From Candidatus Altimarinota bacterium (GTDB lineage Bacteria; Patescibacteriota; Gracilibacteria; BD1-5; UBA6164): a stretch of DNA of 64,000 nt. The position numbers and the translations under genes were made by a program. The stretch covers positions 124,001-188,000 of the forward strand of contig JAQTXG010000001.1 of assembly GCA_028688895.1 (NCBI GenBank), in the 5' to 3' direction. Shown one piece after another: positions 61,237-64,000 of the stretch; within the stretch, counting starts at the first letter, position 1; every line of letters starts with the position of its first letter. Below the pieces are notes generated by a model. It saw only the letters and a program-made list of their open reading frames with translations. It was not told the origin of the DNA and made no database searches.

Positions 61237-61995
61237 TTCTCTGATATCTCCATTATGAAACTTCAATAAATCATCATTTATAATAACCCCAAAAGGTTTT
61301 CATATTTCCTCAAAATGTTTCAAAGTTTTTGGAAGAAATATTTTTTTGAGAATAGTATTTAAATTACTTACAAATATTCCATCTATTTGTTTTTCATCTC
61401 CCCTGATACGTGTCCAGTCTTTAGCTGGAAGGGGAGAATTGAGAGGGGTTTTGTCTTTATATGATGTTCAATACCTTACATACTTTTTATTTTCCTCAAT
61501 TATCTCACTATATTGACCAAAATCTGCCCAACTACTATTTTTTTCCAAGAAAGATTCATAAGTATTATCATAATCCAAAATTGGCTTGAAATAAACAATC
61601 CAAAAATACAAATACACGTCATTTTCTAGCTTCCAATTAGAAAAATCCATTCAATCAGTCGTAGAAAAAAAACTCAGACAAAATCTACCAGAATGATGTT
61701 TTTCATTTTTTCTAACTCATAATATTTGAAAAAATAGTGTTATTATTATCCTATTCAACCACATAGAGTTTGGCGAAGTAACTATATATAAATCTATATC
61801 AGAATCACTAGTAGCGCTATTCATAGCTATACTATTTCATATTCAAACCATTTTTAACCCAGGTATCCATTTTATGTATTTGAGATATTTTTCTGTTTTT
61901 TTATAAAATCATTTTTCAATATCGCTAGGATTATTTTTGATATCAAAATAAGCTTTAAATTTTTCGTGTATGTTTTTATCAAATTTTTGTTTCAT
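61204..61995 (-). CDS. Nucleotidyltransferase-like protein with embedded repeat
   Basis: A 263-residue protein. MVGIGNSIAMNSATSDSDID (about residues 50-69) followed by LYIVT is the nucleotidyltransferase signature (G.S....S..SDiDL), with two metal-binding Asp. The middle is aromatic-rich and helical. At about residues 184-200 it contains NSPLPAKDWTRIRGDEK. Its DNA (near 61403-61440) is a palindromic repeat that occurs outside genes at 29815. The repeat is in frame and does not truncate the protein. Substrate unknown. The stop codon lies in the terminator shared with the methyltransferase-like gene. Confidence 0.75.
61400..61450. repeat. Palindromic repeat inside a coding sequence
   Basis: TCTCCCCTGATACGTGTCCA and GTCTTTAGCTGGAAGGGGAG, the same hairpin core as in the R1 copy at 29804-29900, followed by TTGAGAGGGGTTTTG. 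It lies wholly inside the nucleotidyltransferase-like gene. Confidence 0.85.
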
Positions 61996-62055
61996 TTTAT
62001 TTTATATATTTTTAAAATATTATGCATAGTATGTATTTTTGGGATTATTTTTCTA

Positions 62056-62102
62056 ATCCATCCCCCCCTGCGGGGTACTCCCTTTTAAAAAGGGAGAAAC
62101 TT
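62056..62102. repeat. R2 palindromic repeat, inverted
   Basis: CCATCCCCCCCTGCGGGG, then GTACTCCC, and the stem TCCCTTTTTAAAAAGGGAG-type. No gene is visible in the 61996-62226 gap otherwise. Confidence 0.7.
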
Positions 62103-62226
62103 AATTAGTTATTTATATATAGTATATTTATTTTATTTTTTAATTCCATAAAAAATTAGATTATGCTTATTTGCAATTTATAAAAAATAAGTACAATTAA
62201 TCTAATTAAAAATTAAATAAAAAACT

Positions 62227-62460
62227 ATGGCAACAATTATAATAGAAAATGTTCCTGAAAGTATAGTAAATATATATTGAACAAAAACCAACTATGAAAA
62301 TATTAGTTCCACATTTTTACCTAAAAAAAGAAAAGAAAACAGATTAAAATGATTATCAAAGGAAGAAATAGAAAATAAGTTTTATAATAAAGCTGATGAT
62401 ACATATGGACCTTTTGTATGAGAAGAGAATACTACTTTTTTAAAATCACTAATTAAGTAA
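62227..62460 (+). CDS. Antitoxin-like protein of a RelE/YafQ-type pair
   Basis: A 77-residue protein (MATIIIENVPESIVNIYGTK at the start). The first strand followed by helices fits a ribbon-helix-helix or similar antitoxin fold. It ends in TFLKSLIK and its stop is one base before the toxin start. The gene order and spacing, not the sequence alone, make it an antitoxin. Two or three TGA glycines support coding. Confidence 0.65.
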
Positions 62461-62461
62461 T

Positions 62462-62728
62462 ATGAAAATAAAGTACAATAAAAAATTTACCAAGAAATTC
62501 GAGAAACTAGATAAAATCATACAAGAAAAAACTATTTCAAGAATAGATGATTTTCAAAAAACACCATTCAGTGTAATTCTAAATAATCATGCTTTGACTT
62601 GAGACTACAAATGATACAGAAGCATAAATATTACCTGAGATTTCAGAGCTATTTTTAGAGAATATCCAGATTGAACATATGAATTTGTAGAATTTATAGA
62701 TATTTGAACTCATAGCCAATTATACTAG
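62462..62728 (+). CDS. YafQ/RelE-type mRNA interferase toxin
   Basis: An 88-residue protein. LNNHALTGDYKGYRSINITG (about residues 42-61) followed by DFRAIFREYPDG is the YafQ-type pattern 'L.g.y.g.ysi.itgD.R.iy'. The end EFIDIGTHSQLY carries the conserved His region ('iGtHs.lY'). These toxins cleave mRNA on the ribosome. All key strands are present, so it looks functional. It follows the antitoxin-like gene by one base and ends before a terminator. Confidence 0.85.
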
Positions 62729-62731
62729 TCA

Positions 62732-62764
62732 AAAAAATCTTACTCAAAAAGTAAGATTTTTTTG
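62732..62764 (+). terminator. Rho-independent terminator
   Basis: AAATCTTACT/AGTAAGATTT arms followed by Ts. Confidence 0.85.
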
Positions 62765-62821
62765 TTTCATTTTAAATTTTATTTATTATAATACATATAT
62801 TATATATTTTAAATCAAAATT

Positions 62822-63262
62822 ATGAAATATTTATGTACAAATTGTAATTATATTTATGACACAGCTTTTTGAGATGATGAAGAAGAGGTAAATATCTGAC
62901 AAGAGCTAGATATGTGCCCAGTTTGTGAAGAATACGATACTTTTCATGGTATAGAAGAAGAAGTGAACTACATAGACGACAATAGTAGACTAGAGTCAAT
63001 AGAAATAGAACATTTCCCAGAAGTAATTATAGAGTGAGATAAATTGGTAGTTTCTGTATGAAACGAGATTCATCCTATGTGAGAAGACCACAGAATAGCA
63101 TCAGTTTCACTATATGATGAATACTGAGACCTCATAGAGGAAAAATACTTAGAATTAGAAGAAGAACCTAGAGTAGTTTTTGATTTCGATGATCTAGACG
63201 AATATGAAATCAGAGTAAAATGTAGCCAACACTGAGTTTGGGGAAAGAGATTTGTGAACTAA
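62822..63262 (+). CDS. Rubredoxin / superoxide-reductase-like fusion
   Basis: A 146-residue protein. Residues 1-45 are a rubredoxin-like zinc/iron ribbon with two Cys pairs (CTNC at about 5-8, CPVC at about 32-35). Residues 58-146 match the desulfoferrodoxin/neelaredoxin domain: EIEHFPEVI, then EIHPMGEDHRIASVSLYDEY and the end RVKCSQHGVWGKRF. The Glu, four His and Cys of a superoxide-reductase Fe(His)4Cys site are all identifiable (EH, H, H, C..H). It would detoxify superoxide without releasing oxygen, fitting an anaerobic host. It stands alone. Confidence 0.85.
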
Positions 63263-63391
63263 AATCACAAGCTTTTTATTTGCAAAAAATAATAAAATAT
63301 ATTATAATTAGTTTGTAAACATTATTTATGCTTTTTGTGTATTTATAAGCCAATTCTTATACAATTATTGCGAAGAGTAAATAAACAAATT

Positions 63392-64000
63392 ATGGAAAAA
63401 AAGATATTAGAAATACTCGTTGATAAAAATAACATAAAATGACCTTGAGTGTTTGAACATATTTTGATAGTTCTGCACAAGGTTTTTGATGATTTTGAAA
63501 AGAAAAAAATATTCAAAAAAAACAAAAATTATTCTCAACCTACATTTTCATTTGAAATCACAAAAGTCTGAAATAGAATCAGATTTTTTATCGTATCTCC
63601 CAAAAAATACTCAAATTTCTTATCAAATCAAGTATATGCACACTACAACAATGTAGAGATCGTAGAAGTATGAGATTATCTAGAAAGCATACCTGAGGAC
63701 AAATTGTATGTTTGAAAAATAGAATTGGAAAAACATTATTTATATCCAATCAAAAGTTTTACAGAATTACAAGAAGAGGCAAGCAAAGACACTGTTGACC
63801 CATATTCTATGATTACTTCAGCTTTGTGAAGGACTTGAAAATATACACTTAACACATTTCAGATCAATTTCACACCAGTTTTAAGCAAAAAATGGAGTAA
63901 AGGATTGTCATGAACAATCAAAATACTAGTATCAAATTATCCAGATTTTTTAAAGAAAATCTTGTTAAATCCAAAAATGATTTATCTAAAGATATTACTA
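63392..64000 (+). CDS. Hypothetical CPR-type protein, 3' end outside window
   Basis: A frame open for 203 codons to the right edge, so only the N-terminal part is seen. It reads MEKKILEILVDKNNIKGPGV, FEHILIVLHKVFDDFEK, then FEITKVGNRIRFFIVSPKKY and QVYAHYNNVEIVEVGDYLES. The pattern 'G.i.FfI..P......v..qiYahYp..ei..v.DY' is one I associate with the N-terminal domain of large CPR proteins related to type IV secretion ATPases. That domain normally precedes a Walker A region, which would lie beyond this window. With the VirB4-like gene at 23724 it may belong to a secretion or DNA-transfer system. Tentative. Confidence 0.55.

Overview
The window reads as one AT-rich bacterial chromosome segment in which TGA is a sense codon for glycine. 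Read with the standard code almost every gene is broken. Read with TGA=Gly (genetic code 25), intact FtsA, FtsZ, NusA, HisRS, L9, L11, PilB, PilC, PilT and transporter genes appear, with TGA at invariant glycines such as the FtsZ GTP-binding loop and next to Walker motifs. This code, the low GC, the absence of visible Shine-Dalgarno sequences and the type IV pilus/VirB4-like gene content point to Candidate Phyla Radiation bacteria of the Gracilibacteria/Absconditabacteria (BD1-5/SR1) group. All coordinates below come from re-reading the sequence with TGA=Gly, and each start-to-stop length was checked to be a multiple of three.

1-15,940 is accessory. Two integrated elements lie in tandem, each ending in a large serine recombinase. 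Element 1 (start outside the window, end near 6,145) carries a PD-(D/E)XK-like nuclease, a membrane protein, a TIGR04255-like protein, a protein with a TQDCDL motif, a terminase-small-subunit-like protein, a zinc-ribbon membrane protein and recombinase 1. Element 2 (about 6,158-15,876) carries an AbrB-type regulator, an RND efflux pump with its adaptor, an unknown protein, a Rep_trans-like replication initiator behind an origin-like structure, and recombinase 2. A 13-bp core identical to the 3' end of tRNA-Glu(CTC) lies at 6,145-6,157 and 15,864-15,876. Joining those ends restores a longer recombinase 2 reading frame.

15,941-31,132 holds a SulP transporter, an ATP-grasp enzyme, rplK, a PiT phosphate transporter, a dicarboxylate symporter, a VirB4-like ATPase, and a striking array of six tandem tail-collar-like surface proteins with constant ends and variable centres, followed by a SpoIIE-type phosphatase. 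31,560-37,680 is mostly housekeeping (ftsA-ftsZ, nusA, rplI, ruvX) with small toxin-antitoxin-like genes, including a hicA broken by a TAA.

37,746-58,782 is dominated by the type IV pilus: PilT, major pilin, PilC, PilB, several minor prepilins, a prepilin fused to a propeller with an Asp/His-rich insert, a YadA-head-like repeat adhesin, and a second SpoIIE-type phosphatase. HisRS sits among them. 58,874-64,000 holds a CorC/CNNM protein, a methyltransferase-like protein, a nucleotidyltransferase, a RelE/YafQ-type toxin pair, a rubredoxin/superoxide-reductase fusion and the start of an unrecognised gene.

Two families of short palindromic repeats are spread through the chromosomal part, sometimes in tandem. 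Their stems vary in sequence but stay self-complementary. One copy lies in frame inside a gene.
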